From Zarea fungicola (Eukaryota; Ascomycota; Sordariomycetes; Hypocreales; Cordycipitaceae), in the NCBI GenBank assembly GCA_900169235.1, contig FWCC01000207.1, positions 62,001 to 126,000 on the forward strand: a DNA stretch of 64,000 bases, read 5' to 3'. A program made the translations under genes and the position numbers. The notes below the pieces were generated by a model. It did not search any database. It had not been told where the DNA came from and saw only the letters and a program-made list of their open reading frames with translations. Below, piece after piece: positions 32,302 to 44,610 of this stretch (positions within the stretch are counted from its first letter, which is position 1; every line of letters begins with the position of its first letter).

Positions 32302-33893
32302 TCAGACTTTGTAGTATGCTGCTGGCAGGCTGAGGGTGATCCTACCTTTCTTGTCCTTCTCGATTCTCGGCGGCTTCGGGTGGCTGGTGAGACGCTCGAC
32401 GCGCTCTTCGTAGACGACGAGCTCGCCGCCCTCCATTCGCTCGGTGCGGACAACGTCGTATTCATCGTCGTCGTAGTGATGGTGGTGGCGATGGCGGCGG
32501 GAGGTGCCAACTTCGAGCTCCCGCTCGAGTGCGCGGATATCGGCGCGGATACTGGAGCGTGCGCGGGAGCGAGAACGGGCTCGGACAACGGGGCCAACCA
32601 CCAGCGTGTCCTCGCCGTAGTCACCGCCGAGATAACGAGGGTAGTCCTCTCGAACGATGGTCTTGTCCACAACTTCAACGTGCGCGTGTCCGCGGCTAGA
32701 AGATCGACCTGGATGCACATCGACAATGAGTGGTGCAGATGAAACAGGCGCGGGCGGAGGAGGCGCAGGTGCCGGAACCGGGACGTAGATGGGCTGGGGA
32801 GGAGGTGGCGTCTTGATGATGACCTCTTGCTTAATTTCTTCATGGGTTCCATGCGAATCGCGGTGCACTTCACGGCGTTCTTCAATGATTTCGCCGGCAG
32901 AAGACCTGGGCGCCGGTACGGTAATGTCAATCTCGGCTGTAAGAAAACAAATCCATTAGCGATGTTCACGGCAGCTCGATGACGGTTCCGCTTACTCTTC
33001 TTGTATTCTTCCGTGAGTCTCAACAGCTCGTCAATGTGCTGCTGGCTGAGAGCCTTTTGAATAATGATTGTGGTGCCCTGGATTCAAGCATATAAGTATG
33101 AGAAGCACACCGGGTATGTGCGACTACGTACCTCTTCGACATATGGGTATCCCATGTCGATTATGACCTTTGTCGAGACAAGGCGGGTAGGAATGCGAGT
33201 CTTGCCCTTTTTTGGATACTCACGAACACTGGTGCCGCCGCTGCGGCTGGAGCTCCTGCTGTGCGACCTGGAGTGGCTGTGATGGCTGCGGCCACGAGAG
33301 GCGGCGGGACTACGGTCGCGCTCGACGACGCGCTCACGAACGACTTCATGGACATGGTCGGGAGCACCGCGGTCAGAGCGTGGAGGGGGTGGCGCTCTGA
33401 ACTCTTCGCGGTACGGCTCGCGAAGTGGCTCGCGAAGAGGCTCGCGGTAGGACTCGCGGTAGACATCACGCTCGTCATATTCGTATCGGGACCGAGGAGG
33501 CGGGGGGGAGTGGCGGACAAGAGGGCCGGGCTCAGGACGACGGTCAAAAATCTCGCTTCTTGGCCTGCGATAATCGCGTTCTCGCTCGTCGACAGCGACT
33601 CGCTCAAAGTCGCGGGCCAGCTGGTCGGCGTAGCGAGGCTCCTCATAGGCAGGACGGCGGCGGTCGTAGTCGACGTCGCGCTCATAGTAGCGATCGCGCT
33701 CCTCGACTTCGGGGCCGCCGCGGCCACCGCGCATGTAAAAGCGGTCGTCCTCGATGATTCGGTCTCGCTCTATATCGCGGCCGCCTCCTCCACGGCCATA
33801 GCCACCTCGATCGCGATCACGGTCATATTCGCGGTCACGTTCGTAGTAGCGATCCTCGAAACGGTCCTGCTCGTAACGGTCGCCACGGCTCAT
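32302..33893 (-). CDS. DUF8035-like protein rich in Arg, Asp, Glu and Tyr
   Basis: Three exons: 33893-33132, 33077-32996, 32936-32302 (donors GTACGT and GTAAGC; acceptors TCCAG and TTACAG); 492 residues. The first 220 residues are charged and repetitive (DRYYERD, DYDRRRP, EPLREPLREP), with an SHSRS run. Then comes a compact conserved core, TRIPTRLVSTKVIIDMGYPYVEE plus TTIIIQKALSQQHIDELLRLTEEYKK, spanning the first intron, and a proline-rich linker and a final IEKDKKGRITLSLP. This core-plus-disordered design is common to a filamentous-fungal family listed as DUF8035; no function is known. The reverse strand carries long spurious frames because of the codon bias. Confidence 0.85.
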
Positions 33894-36577
33894 GTTGGGC
33901 AGAGAGAGAGCGTTTGACGGGCTGGTCTGGTGAAACTCAAAAGTGGTGGTAAGGTCGGGCCTGGCCAGGTGCTTGAGCGGGCGGGGGTGACGACAGACAG
34001 GCGGACAGAGATGGAACGAACTGGCAGGCGGCGGCCACCAGTATTTTAAGAAGACAAGCTAATGAGTCGTACTGGATACCGACGGGGACAAGCCGCAGAC
34101 GGGAGCAGCCGCAAAGTATAAGATGGAACTAGAAATAAAAGGGGACCGATGGAGCCTTGAAGCAGTGTACTGTAGACTTGTGAAAAGAGACGGCAAGTTT
34201 AACAAAACCCAGCCTGGTATGCAAGAAGAATAGACGAAGGACTTGGTAGAGGAACAAGTTTGGAACAAATGTGACGAAGAGAGGGAAGGAGATGGATGAC
34301 GTGAAGGTGTGGCAGTGCCCCGCACACACTTTATGTGGCGCGGTTCAGTATGCCTTGTAGAGGGGCAGACGGAACACTAACAAAGCTGACGGGAAACTCA
34401 GCATGGGGAACGGTCAAAATCAATTACAGTAGAGGAATAGAGAAATAAAAGTCAAGAGCAGTACTCTAGAGATATTCATTTAATTTATCCAATTTTTTAA
34501 ACTGTTTTATCTTTTCATCTTGGTGCTGCTTTGGCAGAGAGGAAGGGCTGCCTTGGTAGGGCCTGTTAAAGGACTGCAGCTTTTCTTGGTAGCCAACTTG
34601 CAGGGCCACAGGAGTCCACCAGCCCGCTGAACCCGCTCACTAAAACCTGGAAAGTGCCGCGCCGCAAAATGGCCACCAACGTTATTTGGGTGGACGAATG
34701 CACGCAATTAGTGGCTTCCCGTCCGTACCAGCAACGCTGGAACAGGGTCATGTCGCCGCTGACCTCACCAGCTGCAGGTCCCTAAATTAACCAGCACAAT
34801 AAGTAACCACAGGCCATCATCACTCACTGCTCTGGTTCACTTTCAGCGCCAATGGTAGCCCAATTACAGAGGGCATCCACTACATCACCACCCAACTCCA
34901 ACGGCTTCTTCCCACCATCTACGCAGCTTCATACCCTCCCGCAGGCTTGTGTCCACACCACCACCTTTCCCGTATCCTCGTGACCTGGTTGGTCCGTTGC
35001 TCGTGCCGTCTGCCTTGGTTTTTAATTTAGATTCCCAGATCCAATGTTGAACTTCCGATTCACCGCTCATTCGTGCGCTGTACGCTTGTCCTTGGTTGTT
35101 GCCGCTCAGTAGTCACTGACAGGCTGGCTGCAAGCATGGCTAATACTGTGGCTAGTTAACCAACTATGTATGTATGTACTGCAAAAGAATCGCGCCGCAT
35201 CTTCATATTGTTCTTCCTAGTGTCCAAATGTCTGGGTCCTCCCGCCAAGCTGCCTAGCCTCGCACCATCACAGCATTCTGCAGGCCAGTGGAGACCGCCA
35301 AACCTTGCACCGCCCGGCGTTGGAGCATGCCGCGAAACGACAAGAGTCACGCAAAGGCAGTGTGATTGAACATTAGCCCAAAAGGCAATAGCCATGTACA
35401 AGGCAATACCCCTGTACCAGGCTGTACATTTCACCTCGCCTTGGGCTTTGGCCGTGGTTCGCTCGGGTGCCCATTTGCTCGTAATTTGCTCTCCAGGCCG
35501 CCAGACGACAATGCCCAACGCAGTTGAGGGGGGCACCAACACCACTCGTCTCAGCAACCAATATCAGCCGCCCTCACAGATGGTTAAAGTACTCTGAACA
35601 TGGCGAGCAAATAATACACAAAAGTGGCGGTGCTTCAGACCAGGCCAGGATAAGCCGCCCTCTCTAACGGCAAGATGCTGCCCACTCGGCCTACCAGTGG
35701 CCGCCAAGGTTGGCTTGGCTGAAGCGGGCCGAAGCGTTGCAGTTGACTATTCAGTTATTGCAACTCCCAAGGTCGGCCACTGTCTGGGTTATCATAGCTG
35801 CCTCGTCTGTTGTAAAGCAGACAATGTTGAAATGGCCGTTCCGAGACAAGGCATGACAAAATGTAGTTGATGACTAGACGACATCAGCAATCCTGTAGGC
35901 GCATTCTATGACTGGATAACAGTCTTACTGCCCTGTTAGTTGCAGGTTTCTAATTGCATATACTCTCCGCAAGCAGGTCGATGATGAAGCGACGGCGATG
36001 ATAGAATAGTCATTACTGCCACTTGATCTTTAATTCTCTCACCAGTCTCATATTTTTAATTTCTTGGATTTTTAATTTATTTTTATTCAAATTATAGCCT
36101 CCTACGCTGTTCAGCAGGCCATGTCCAAATGCTCCGTTGGAGATCTTGTCACCCCAGCCTCCAATACCTGCTACACTGCTGGCCAGGTCGATTGTTCCGT
36201 GGCGGAAAAGTAACTAATACTAATTATGCCTTTGACTTGTTCACTTTTCTCCAGACCAGTACCGTTGAAACATGGCATTTCACCAATTTTATCCGTGTTC
36301 CGGCCTTGCTGGCTGCAATTGGCATTGCAAACTCTCTCTGCAGGGTACCCCGCCATTACCCCTCCATCCAAGTCCGAATAGAGTCAAAACCTTCAATTCA
36401 ATTCAACCACAAGCACATTTTACTCATCCAAGAGATTCCATATCATATCTTTTTTCTTCAATTCGTAATTTATATATTTTTTTTTATTCAATGCCGTTGC
36501 TTTCTATGAGAAGCCCAGTCTATAGTTTCTATACATTTATATTTTGGCTTGTTTCATCATTCGTCCATTACCCCTCC
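33894..36577. other. Long intergenic stretch, no gene seen
   Basis: About 2.7 kb. The left 450 bases are upstream of the DUF8035-like gene. Short frames such as 35156-35557 (minus) are not protein-like. AT-rich patches at 34440-34510, 36020-36100 and 36400-36500 (T-runs). No transposon termini were seen. Confidence 0.5.
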
Positions 36578-37280
36578 TTAGTTGACATACTTGAAAGTCT
36601 CAGCGATGGGCTTCTTGGCGGGGACCTCGGTGGCGTGAGGAGCAGCCTCGTCACCGTAGTTGAGGTTGGCAACGAGCTTCCACGTCTCGGGAATGTCCAG
36701 GAACTTCTTGATGGCATCCTCGACGGTGGGAAAGGAGTTGACGTGCTGCAGGTTGGCGCCGAGACCCTCGAGCTCCAGCGCCGTCCAGACGAGGATGTGG
36801 TCGATGCCCTGGGCATGCTCGCCCCATTGCTGGAACATGTGAGCGGAGGCGGCGTGCGTAGTCTTGGCCTCCTCAATGGTGGCGGTATCCTCCCAGAAGA
36901 CGACCTGCGAAAGAAAAAAATCGTGTTAGTACAAAAAGAGAGCGGCAGGACGGAGGAGGTTGTGTCCCACATACCGAGCCATAAGCACCCTTGTGGTTCT
37001 GCAGAATTCCGCTCATCTTGTCCCAGACTCCAAAAGAAGTCAGGATGGGCTCGGCCTGCTTAATGACAATATCCCAAAACTGCTTGTGCTTCTCGCCAGT
37101 GACGAGGGTGGCACGGACGGGTTGGGTGTTGTACGACGAGGGGGCGAAGCCAAGGACCTGCTTGATGATGTCCTCGACACGGCTGTCAGGGACGGCCGAG
37201 GTGCTCTTGAGACCGTAGACAGTGCGGCGGTATCTGGCGGCATCGAGCCAGTCGTTGGTAGAGACCTTGTGGGCAGACAT
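36578..37280 (-). CDS. Frm2/Hbn1-like nitroreductase
   Basis: Exons 37280-36975 and 36904-36578 (donor GTATGT, acceptor TTCGCAG), 210 residues. N-terminal RYRRTVYGL and FAPSSYNTQP form the FMN-binding part of the nitroreductase fold; the C-terminal half has the HMFQQWGEHAQGI helix and ends AETFKYVN. The size fits the fungal Frm2/Hbn1 group (~200 residues), which lack parts of bacterial nitroreductases and are linked to fatty-acid and redox responses. An in-frame ATG at 37352 would add 24 residues with a hydrophobic run (LLNTLVFILTALLAIYI). I prefer 37280 because it matches the family start. Confidence 0.9.
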
Positions 37281-39332
37281 TTTGATGTAGATTGCGAGTA
37301 GAGCTGTAAGAATGAAGACAAGTGTGTTTAGTAGTGTTGAGTGGCGAGGCATTTCTTTTCTTCTCAGGGTTCTAGCGTCCCATCACTCAATACTTATACT
37401 TTGCTCTGTCTCCCAGCCTAACACGTTTAGTAAGTGCTCACAAATATATGTCCCATATAATAGGAACCACCAACCTTTCCTGGCCGGGAGGGGAAATACG
37501 GAAGTAGGTGGCATCGCCGCACTAGCCGCAGATGCCGTTCTACGGCCCTGGACAGCCTCCTCTACCATGACTGGCCCAAATCAGGGCTCAATGACACGAT
37601 ATTCAATCTACACCACTGTAGAACCGATGTTTTAGTTGTTTTACTCAGTGTCTATGGCGTGCCAACCGCGCGCTACCAGCTCTTAGTTGCCTGACGAGCG
37701 GAGTTAGTGCAGCTTTTGTCATGCTTCAGTAATCAGCCAGCACCAGTCCAACAGCAGATTAATAATTTCTTTGGGCTACATACGGAACTAGCCACGCCAC
37801 TAAGACAGAGACTTTGACGGAAAAATTAGCACGGCCCACTGAAGGAACCAGACGGAAAGGCAGCAAGGCCACGCCTATGGAAAGATCTGACAGATGAATC
37901 CCCTTTTCGGGGCTACTTTAACTTCCTTACTCCCTATTCCCGTATCGTATTTTCAGAGTTGCTGATTATACAATTGGTAAGCCTGTTCAAAGGTATTCTG
38001 CTGCCGCTGAATCATGTATAACAAGTTGCTTTTGCAGGATGTCGCAACTTACGAAGCGCATGATTCCTTTTTTTTTATTTTGGCTTTGGAACAAGTACGC
38101 GGCTTCTTTCCGCTGTCCACTTTGTTCAGAGGCGAACCTGTGCCTTTTCCTCTTGTGCTCGATTTCCTTGTTTGGAGGTTCCTCTGGACACGATTGGCTG
38201 TACCTATTTGCCACCACCACGACAGGTCGCCCGAAATTACACCTCGATTATTCTTGAGCATTTGGAGCGTTAGACCTGGTTTTCTGTTAGAGTAAACATA
38301 TATTTTGTGTTTTTAGTTTTATTTTATCCCTGAACAGCGTCAAGACCACCTCGAATACGAAAAACGCATGGCGGTGGTTCACGCTGGAAGACAATTCCGA
38401 ACTTCCGAACTTCCGAACTGTAAGCTCTATTATTCACAAACCCGCGGGCCAGTAAATCGGTCGGCCGAAACAAACATAGGCCAAGGGAACTTGGCTCTCA
38501 AACCTCAAATCGCTCAACTGGAGGAGTCACTTCAAGCCTTCCCCAACTCAATCGCATAATCACCTGCACCTTCAGCCCTACGTACTCTTCAACCAAGCTA
38601 AGGCAATGTGCTCCCAGAGCCTTAGCCTAAACCGGCCAAAGCCCAAGCTTTGCTTGTGAGTATTTTTGAAATAATTTGTCGCACATTACTTACCTGTTAA
38701 CATGGTGAGCAGCCACTGCCCCACAAACGCGTATACAAGGACGTATTCAAGTATTGTACAAATGTAGTTCCAACTACGAGGCACTTGCCCTGTAAAACTG
38801 CTGGAATTACCTGAATTTGAGTTACAACGCCCTGCTGCCCAGCGTGACTCGAATGATAAGTGGTAGCATATCAGGACTAAGCTTCTTGGTATGTAATTGG
38901 CCGAAAAACAGTGCTCTGGGCTGATAGATGGTTTAAAATGTACTAACCTAATAGAGTAATATGTCTTTCTGTGTTGGTGAGAACTTTCGTGATGCCACGG
39001 AAGCTCCACCGGTCGAAAGTTATCAGCAACTGTTTAAGTTTCAGACTTATCAAAAGGATTTTTATCCATGCTCGATTATCCTTCAATTACATCTTTGATG
39101 GGAAGTAACCAAGACGGATAGTATTGTCATAATCTTGGTATGGGCCAGGCTGAGCTATTGAGTTGACTATATTAGGAACCTCGCACACCCGGCTGGCGGG
39201 TACAGCAAGCGCATTGCGCGTCCCCGACAATTCAGTGACGTCTCAAGTTACGACTAATACGCCCAAGAGACCGATTGAATTTTTGTCGGCTGTTTTCATC
39301 CTTTATATCTTTTAATTTCTCTGAAGGATAAC
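37281..39332. other. Long intergenic stretch, no gene seen
   Basis: About 2 kb with short frames only. A triple GAACTTCC-type repeat (AACTTCCGAACTTCCGAACT) lies near 38399. The right end is the promoter of the carboxypeptidase gene. Confidence 0.5.
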
Positions 39333-41004
39333 ATGCAGCTACAGAAGATGCAGTTGTTGGCAATTTCTCTCGTGGCTATAGCCAGCAGCGCAGCAGCTCG
39401 GCTTGTTGTACCATTTGGACCGTTTCGTGCCGAATACAACGAGGCAAGAGGAGCAGCTGCCTCCAAGCATCATGCCGCCGTTGCCGATATCCATGCTGCT
39501 CAGCGACCCCTCAGCGGCGGCGCCGCATCCGACTCTCCAGCGTTCAAGCACGGCCAGCACACGCTCGTGCCTCAGGACGGGTCTGTTTGCCCGTCTTATG
39601 GCGAGAAGCAGTGGACCGGCACCGTTGACGTGACTGACGAACGCCGCCTCTTCTTCTGGGCCTTCGAGAGCCGCAATGACCCGGCCAACGACCCCGTCAT
39701 CTTCTGGATGAATGGCGGACCCGGAAGCTCCTCCATGACCGGCGCCTTCACCGAGATGGGCGCCTGCATGCTGTGGAACGACAGCCGCGCCCCCGTCCCG
39801 AACCGCTGGTCCTGGAACAACAATGCCACGCTCATCTTTCTTGACCAGCCCGCCGGTGCCGGCCTCTCCACCCTTGCCGAGGGCGCCCGCCTGCCCAGCG
39901 CGGACGCGGACGGCGCCGAGGACTTTCAGGAGTTTCTCAACATCCTGTTTCGGGATGTGTTCCCGGAGAAGGCGCACCTGCCGATCCACATCGCGGCCGA
40001 GTCGTACGGTGGACATTACGGGCCTACGTACGTTCACCATATTCTCGAGTCGCGTCGGTACAATGCGGCCAGCGCTTTCTGGGGCAACATTACGTCCATG
40101 ATCCTCGTTGATGCGGTGCTGGATTTTGCAGGACCAGCCTTGGGCAGCTATGAGCTGTTTTGCAAGGATTCGCGAAGCGCGGGCATCATCACGGCAGCGG
40201 AGTGTGAAGAGATGCTCGCGAAGCTTCCCGAGGCGGAAAAAGTCTCGCGAGACTGCGAGCAGTCGGGTGACCGCAACGTTTGTGCAGCGGCAGTCGAGCG
40301 ATTTGGATCCATCTCTGAGCCATATGACAAGCTGGTTGAAAAGGGAGAGAGAAGTCCTTTCCACTGTAAGTCAAAACCCTGGTTTACCTCCAAAGAAAAA
40401 GCAGAATTCTTGCCTCTTCCTTGTCCAAAGCCAGCTATTCTAATGTTACAAAATTTCCTCAGTGCACCGAGGATGTCCCGACTTCCCCAACTGTGCCAAC
40501 ACAGCCAAGGGTGATTTTGGCGAATACCTCAACCGCAAACACGTCAAGGCGGCGCTTAAGTTCCCCCCATCATTTACCTACAGCGAAATCAACTGGGACA
40601 TGAACACGGCCTACGTCGACTCTGGCGATCCCTGGGTCCCCACGACGCCTCGGGTTGGCGCCATTCTCGACGCGTACCAGACCGGCAAGATTGTCGACGA
40701 CGGCAAGAGCATTGGTGATGTCCGCCTGCTGGCCCTTAACGGCAACTTTGATGCCGGAATCAACACGCACGGCAACATGATGACTTACGAGCGCATCATC
40801 TGGAGCCGCATGGGTGACTACCGCGCCGCCAAGTGGCGGGATCTGGCAGAGGAAGACATCGCGGGGACGGGCTGGTGGAAGGGGACCAATGATGGAAGAC
40901 TAGTGTTTATCGGGGTGGATGACGCTGGCCACATGGTGCCTGGTGATGTTCCAGAAGCGAGTTTTCACATCTTGCAAAGATGGCTGCACAATGGATGGCG
41001 ATGA
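39333..41004 (+). CDS. Secreted serine carboxypeptidase (S10 family)
   Basis: Exons 39333-40365 and 40463-41004 (donor GTAAGT, acceptor CCTCAG), 524 residues. N-terminal signal peptide (MQLLAISLVAIASSAAA; a second ATG at 39348 would also serve). Family blocks in order: FWMNGGPGSSS substrate-binding region, catalytic serine in AESYGGHYGP, Asp in NGNFDAG, and His in DDAGHMVPGDVP. Cysteines in CPDFPNC and elsewhere fit the disulfides of the insertion domain. The enzyme removes C-terminal residues from peptides, in the secretory route, vacuole or medium. The second position of the WVNGGPG block is Met, a mild variant. All three catalytic residues are present, so activity is expected. Confidence 0.94.
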
Positions 41005-41446
41005 AGGGCTCGAAACTTTGGTCAGCCTTCGCGAGACAGTACATGTAGCGTATAAGTTAATTGACCATGGCATTTTGCGGCCATTCTCAAGAAATTATCT
41101 CACCGGTGGACTGAAATGAGAACGGCCAAAAGTGACTTACCCTTTTGCAAAAGAGCAGCCCTACCACGGATCCTGCAACAGCTTCCATCCGTGCCAGCCG
41201 GAAGTCCGGTCCAACTTTGAAATGCGACGGACCGGGTTCCCCACAAACTAACGGCGCTCGCCGCCACCAGTTCAGCTCATTCGATAGTTCCATGGTTCCT
41301 TTGTTTGCAGCTGAAAATCTTCTCGAAATGTTCTTTTTAAATATCTCCAAGTCTGTACGACATGTACTTCCATCGGCACTTTCATTCAAATCTCTTTCGC
41401 TAGTAGTTGGTGTCAAGTCGGCCACAACCTGATATCGCCAGATCCG
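41005..41446. other. Intergenic between carboxypeptidase and hydroxylase genes
   Basis: Carries 3' flank and the promoter of the gene at 41447. Nothing else seen. Confidence 0.6.
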
Positions 41447-42199
41447 ATGGAAGAGGTGTGGAGGCACATTGTCGCAAGCTACAACCCGCATGTCATTGAC
41501 ATTGTCGGCAGTCAGCTCGTCCAGCTCCTCTTCTGGTGGCTCCCTTCCCTCGTCTACGTCCTCCTCGACCGCATCGCACCGGCCTTTTCCGCCGCCCACA
41601 AGATCCAGCCAGCGCCCAAACAGCCGACCACCGCCGAGATCATCCACGCGGCGACCGTGTCCCTCCGCAACCAAGCCCTCATCCTTGTCCTCCAAGTCGC
41701 CGGTGCCTTCCTCGCCTCTTCCGCAGATCAACCACCCGCATTTCGCATCACCGGCGACTTCCCGCCACTCGTTGAAGTTGCGCGAGACCTGGTCATCTGT
41801 GCGCTCGCCCGCGAGGCGCTCTTTTACTACGCCCACCGCCTGCTGCACTGGCGGCCGCTGTACCGGCGCATACACAAGGTCCACCACAAGTTCACGGCAC
41901 CGGTGGCGTTTGCGTCACAGTATGCGCATCCCGTCGAGCACGTCCTCGCCAACACGCTGCCGATTGTGCTGCCACCGGTGCTGCTGCGCGCCCATGCCCT
42001 GACACTGTGGGTGTTTGTGGCATATCAGCTGGTGGAGACGGCGACGGTGCATAGTGGTTATGACTTCTTTCATGGGTTGGCGCGGAAGCATGACCGTCAT
42101 CATGAGCGGTTTGATGTGTATTTTGGAGGGTTTGGGTTCTTGGACTGGCTTCATGGGACGGACGAGTCGGATCGGGTGAGCAAGAAAAAGGAGCAGTAG
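41447..42199 (+). CDS. Sterol desaturase / fatty-acid hydroxylase family membrane enzyme
   Basis: Single exon, 250 residues. Histidine boxes HRLLH (about 131-135), HKVHH (~144-148) and HDRHH (~222-226) form the di-iron site of this superfamily. Hydrophobic segments: [18 protein letters not shown] near the N-terminus, [31 protein letters not shown] and [22 protein letters not shown]. The C-terminus ends KKKEQ, a lysine-rich end compatible with ER retrieval. The enzyme would be in the ER and insert oxygen or a double bond into a lipid; the substrate is not deducible (C-5 sterol, C-4 methyl and alkyl hydroxylases share these boxes). The open frame is GC-rich relative to the flanks. Confidence 0.92.
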   Translation: MEEVWRHIVASYNPHVIDIVGSQLVQLLFWWLPSLVYVLLDRIAPAFSAAHKIQPAPKQPTTAEIIHAATVSLRNQALILVLQVAGAFLASSADQPPAFRITGDFPPLVEVARDLVICALAREALFYYAHRLLHWRPLYRRIHKVHHKFTAPVAFASQYAHPVEHVLANTLPIVLPPVLLRAHALTLWVFVAYQLVETATVHSGYDFFHGLARKHDRHHERFDVYFGGFGFLDWLHGTDESDRVSKKKEQ

Positions 42200-43488
42200 A
42201 TATTGCACATGGTTGCGAAGGATGGGAATCTACGAAACTTGTCATCAACTTCATATACGAATTGTTTTTTTTTGCAAGTAAATTGTTCCTCTTGATGTAT
42301 TCCCCAGCTCCCGGCTTCCCCCTAGTCATCGAGTTATCCAGACAATATGAATTGCCTTAATGTACCCCGTGTATAGTGATTAGGTCTAGGACAGTGAACG
42401 CACCCCCTAGCTCGAGACGAAGTTGAGTAACAAGCAACAGAGTCATGAGTTCCGGCTTAACAATTTGGTACAAATACCGTGTCATAATTTAAAGCAGTCC
42501 GGAGCAACAAATCGTGTCTCGGTGGTAATTCCCTATCCTTCGATGAGATCCTAGCGCGTAGAAATGTACTAACAAAGTCTCCAACAGGGAAGCTCAAGCG
42601 TTGCCCCTGCTCGACAGAGGAACTCAAAGTCGGAGCTGTAAAGCTTTCAGTAGTTTTGGGAAGTGCTCTATTCGCGCGGGAGCGGCAGCCGCACACTACC
42701 TGGCTCAAAATGTCTCGGCGCGGGCCTGCTTTTTCTTACGCTAGTTAACACCTTGGCACAAAGTTGTAACTTGGCAGCCTCTGCACCATTGTTCTTCCAT
42801 AGCAAGACAAAGGTCTATAAGTGGCGCTGCCCCTCATATTGACTTGCGGTGAACGTCCACATTCTTGATGTTGGTAATGATTGAATGGTCTAGGGGGATT
42901 CCCACGCAATCTTAGCGACTGGTGTATTGAGATTTTCTTGATCACGTCTCTACATTTTGCGATAGTTGCCACTTCTCCCAGAGTCCGTTTGGCGATAATT
43001 GCAACTTGTAGACCACCGCGAAGATCTTGTGCTGAGGACAGGTGGTCATTTTGCTTCACCCATACCGAACGGTGACGAATAGCGGGCGACCCTATGTAGG
43101 CAGCCCAGTCCACGCATCCATTTCAATTCCACGGAGGATGATCTGGGGGCCGACTCCATCGAGAGAAATATTTCATTTTTGTGCGTGGGCAATTAGCATC
43201 GAGAAACGGACTGAGGCGGGGGCAAGACACTAACTCAGCTCGCCACAATTTGTAGAGTGATTGGTGTTTAATATTAATAAGTCCCCGAGACATGTACCAC
43301 ATGACCGGAATGTACTTGCAGCATTAATACAGATTCATGCGTGATTTGGTTGGGCTTACAACGCAGAAACTATATGAAGCTTAATGCTATCCTCCTTCCT
43401 GCTCACTATGTCGTAAAGCAAGCGAAAACAATTTATAATACCATATATTTTGACTGCAAAGCCTTTATTCACTTTTGCCTTCTTAAAA
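42200..43488. other. Intergenic; no gene seen
   Basis: About 1.3 kb with short frames (for example 42745-43113, minus) that have no protein-like character. The right end is the promoter of the prenyl synthase gene. Confidence 0.5.
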
Positions 43489-44610
43489 ATGACCAACCTT
43501 AGCCACGAAAAACTGGAAAGCACTCTGGATGATGTTATTCAGGACGTGGCTAAGATTCTACAGGAGGTCGGCCTTATGACACAGGCTATCGACAGGGTGG
43601 TATTCGTGAGTAAAACTAGTCGCTGTAATGTAGAAGAGCACTGCTGACAAACTGTAAAGTGCCTCACTGTGACAAATACAGGCGGGAACAAGCTGCGTGG
43701 TCGATCTGTGGTCGACACTGGCTTGATGCTAAGTAAGGAGGAGCTAAGCCCCGAGCAAATCAAGGATTTATTTATCCTTGGAAGCTTGATCGAAATTTTT
43801 AACTCAGCCTACCTTATATGGGATGACATTATGGACAAGTCCGAAACGAGGCGCGGCAAACCCTGCTGGTACCGCGAGGATAGGGTAGACATGATGGCAA
43901 TTAATGACGCATGTTTGCTTCTGTCAATTATACGGGTGGTACTAAGGAAGCATTTTAGGACTCATTCAGCATACGCTGAACTTGTGGAACTGTTCTCTGA
44001 AGCATCTTTCCGCACCGAGCTTGGACAACACTATGATTTGATGGCCGCAGAAGGGTTGCTGAAGGTGGTGCAGTTTACTTGGAGCCAGTACGAGTTCATC
44101 ACTGCAAACAAGACTGCATACTATACGTTTCATGTACCTCTAATGATCCCTCTCCTCTATCTCGGACTTGCGACGCCAAAAAATACCGCCAAGATATATG
44201 ACTTGTCCATGATGTTTGGACTGATGTTTCAAGCCCGTGACGACTTCCTTGATGTTTATGGAGATGCGACCGTTACTGGCAAGACTGGGTCTGATATTAG
44301 AGAGAACAAATGCACTTGGTTGTCCGTGACGGCAATTGAACACTGCAACACGGCTCAGAAGGCGACTTTGGAAAATTGTTACGGAAGCCAACGAGCTGAG
44401 GACATCCAAAAAGTCCGACAGCTTTTCGACCAACTTTGCCTGCCGAAACGTTTCCTGAAATGGGACCAAGAGATTCAAGCAAAAATGGATTTGGCGATTA
44501 AGAGTGCTATCAATGACGAGGGGCTGAAAGATGACATCTTCCGGGAGTTCTTATCGAAGTACTTTGCGGATCCCCGAAGGTCCATATGTCATCTAGGCCA
44601 GGGCTCCTAG
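43489..44610 (+). CDS. Farnesyl-diphosphate-synthase-like isoprenyl diphosphate synthase paralogue
   Basis: Exons 43489-43605 and 43660-44610 (GTGAGT...GTAAAG), 355 residues. First aspartate-rich motif DDIMDKSETRRGKPCWY and second DDFLDVYGD with KTGSDIRENKCTWL follow farnesyl diphosphate synthase. Differences from housekeeping enzymes: the IPP-binding loop reads GGNKLRGRSVVDT instead of GGKLNRG, shifting the lysine by one; the residues before the first motif read SAYLIWDD, placing Ala at -5 and Trp at -1, where farnesyl synthases usually have an aromatic residue at -5; and the C-terminus has an extra tail (DPRRSICHLGQGS) rather than the short basic end. Probably an accessory paralogue; product length uncertain. 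No terpene cyclase lies nearby. Confidence 0.88.

Noticed and set aside
33261..33917. 218-codon plus-strand frame with hydrophobic, Val/Ala-rich sequence
   Set aside because: Mirror of the Arg/Asp/Tyr-rich coding strand of the DUF8035-like gene.
39339..40364. 341-codon minus-strand frame
   Set aside because: Lies opposite the carboxypeptidase gene and results from its GC-rich third positions; no domain.
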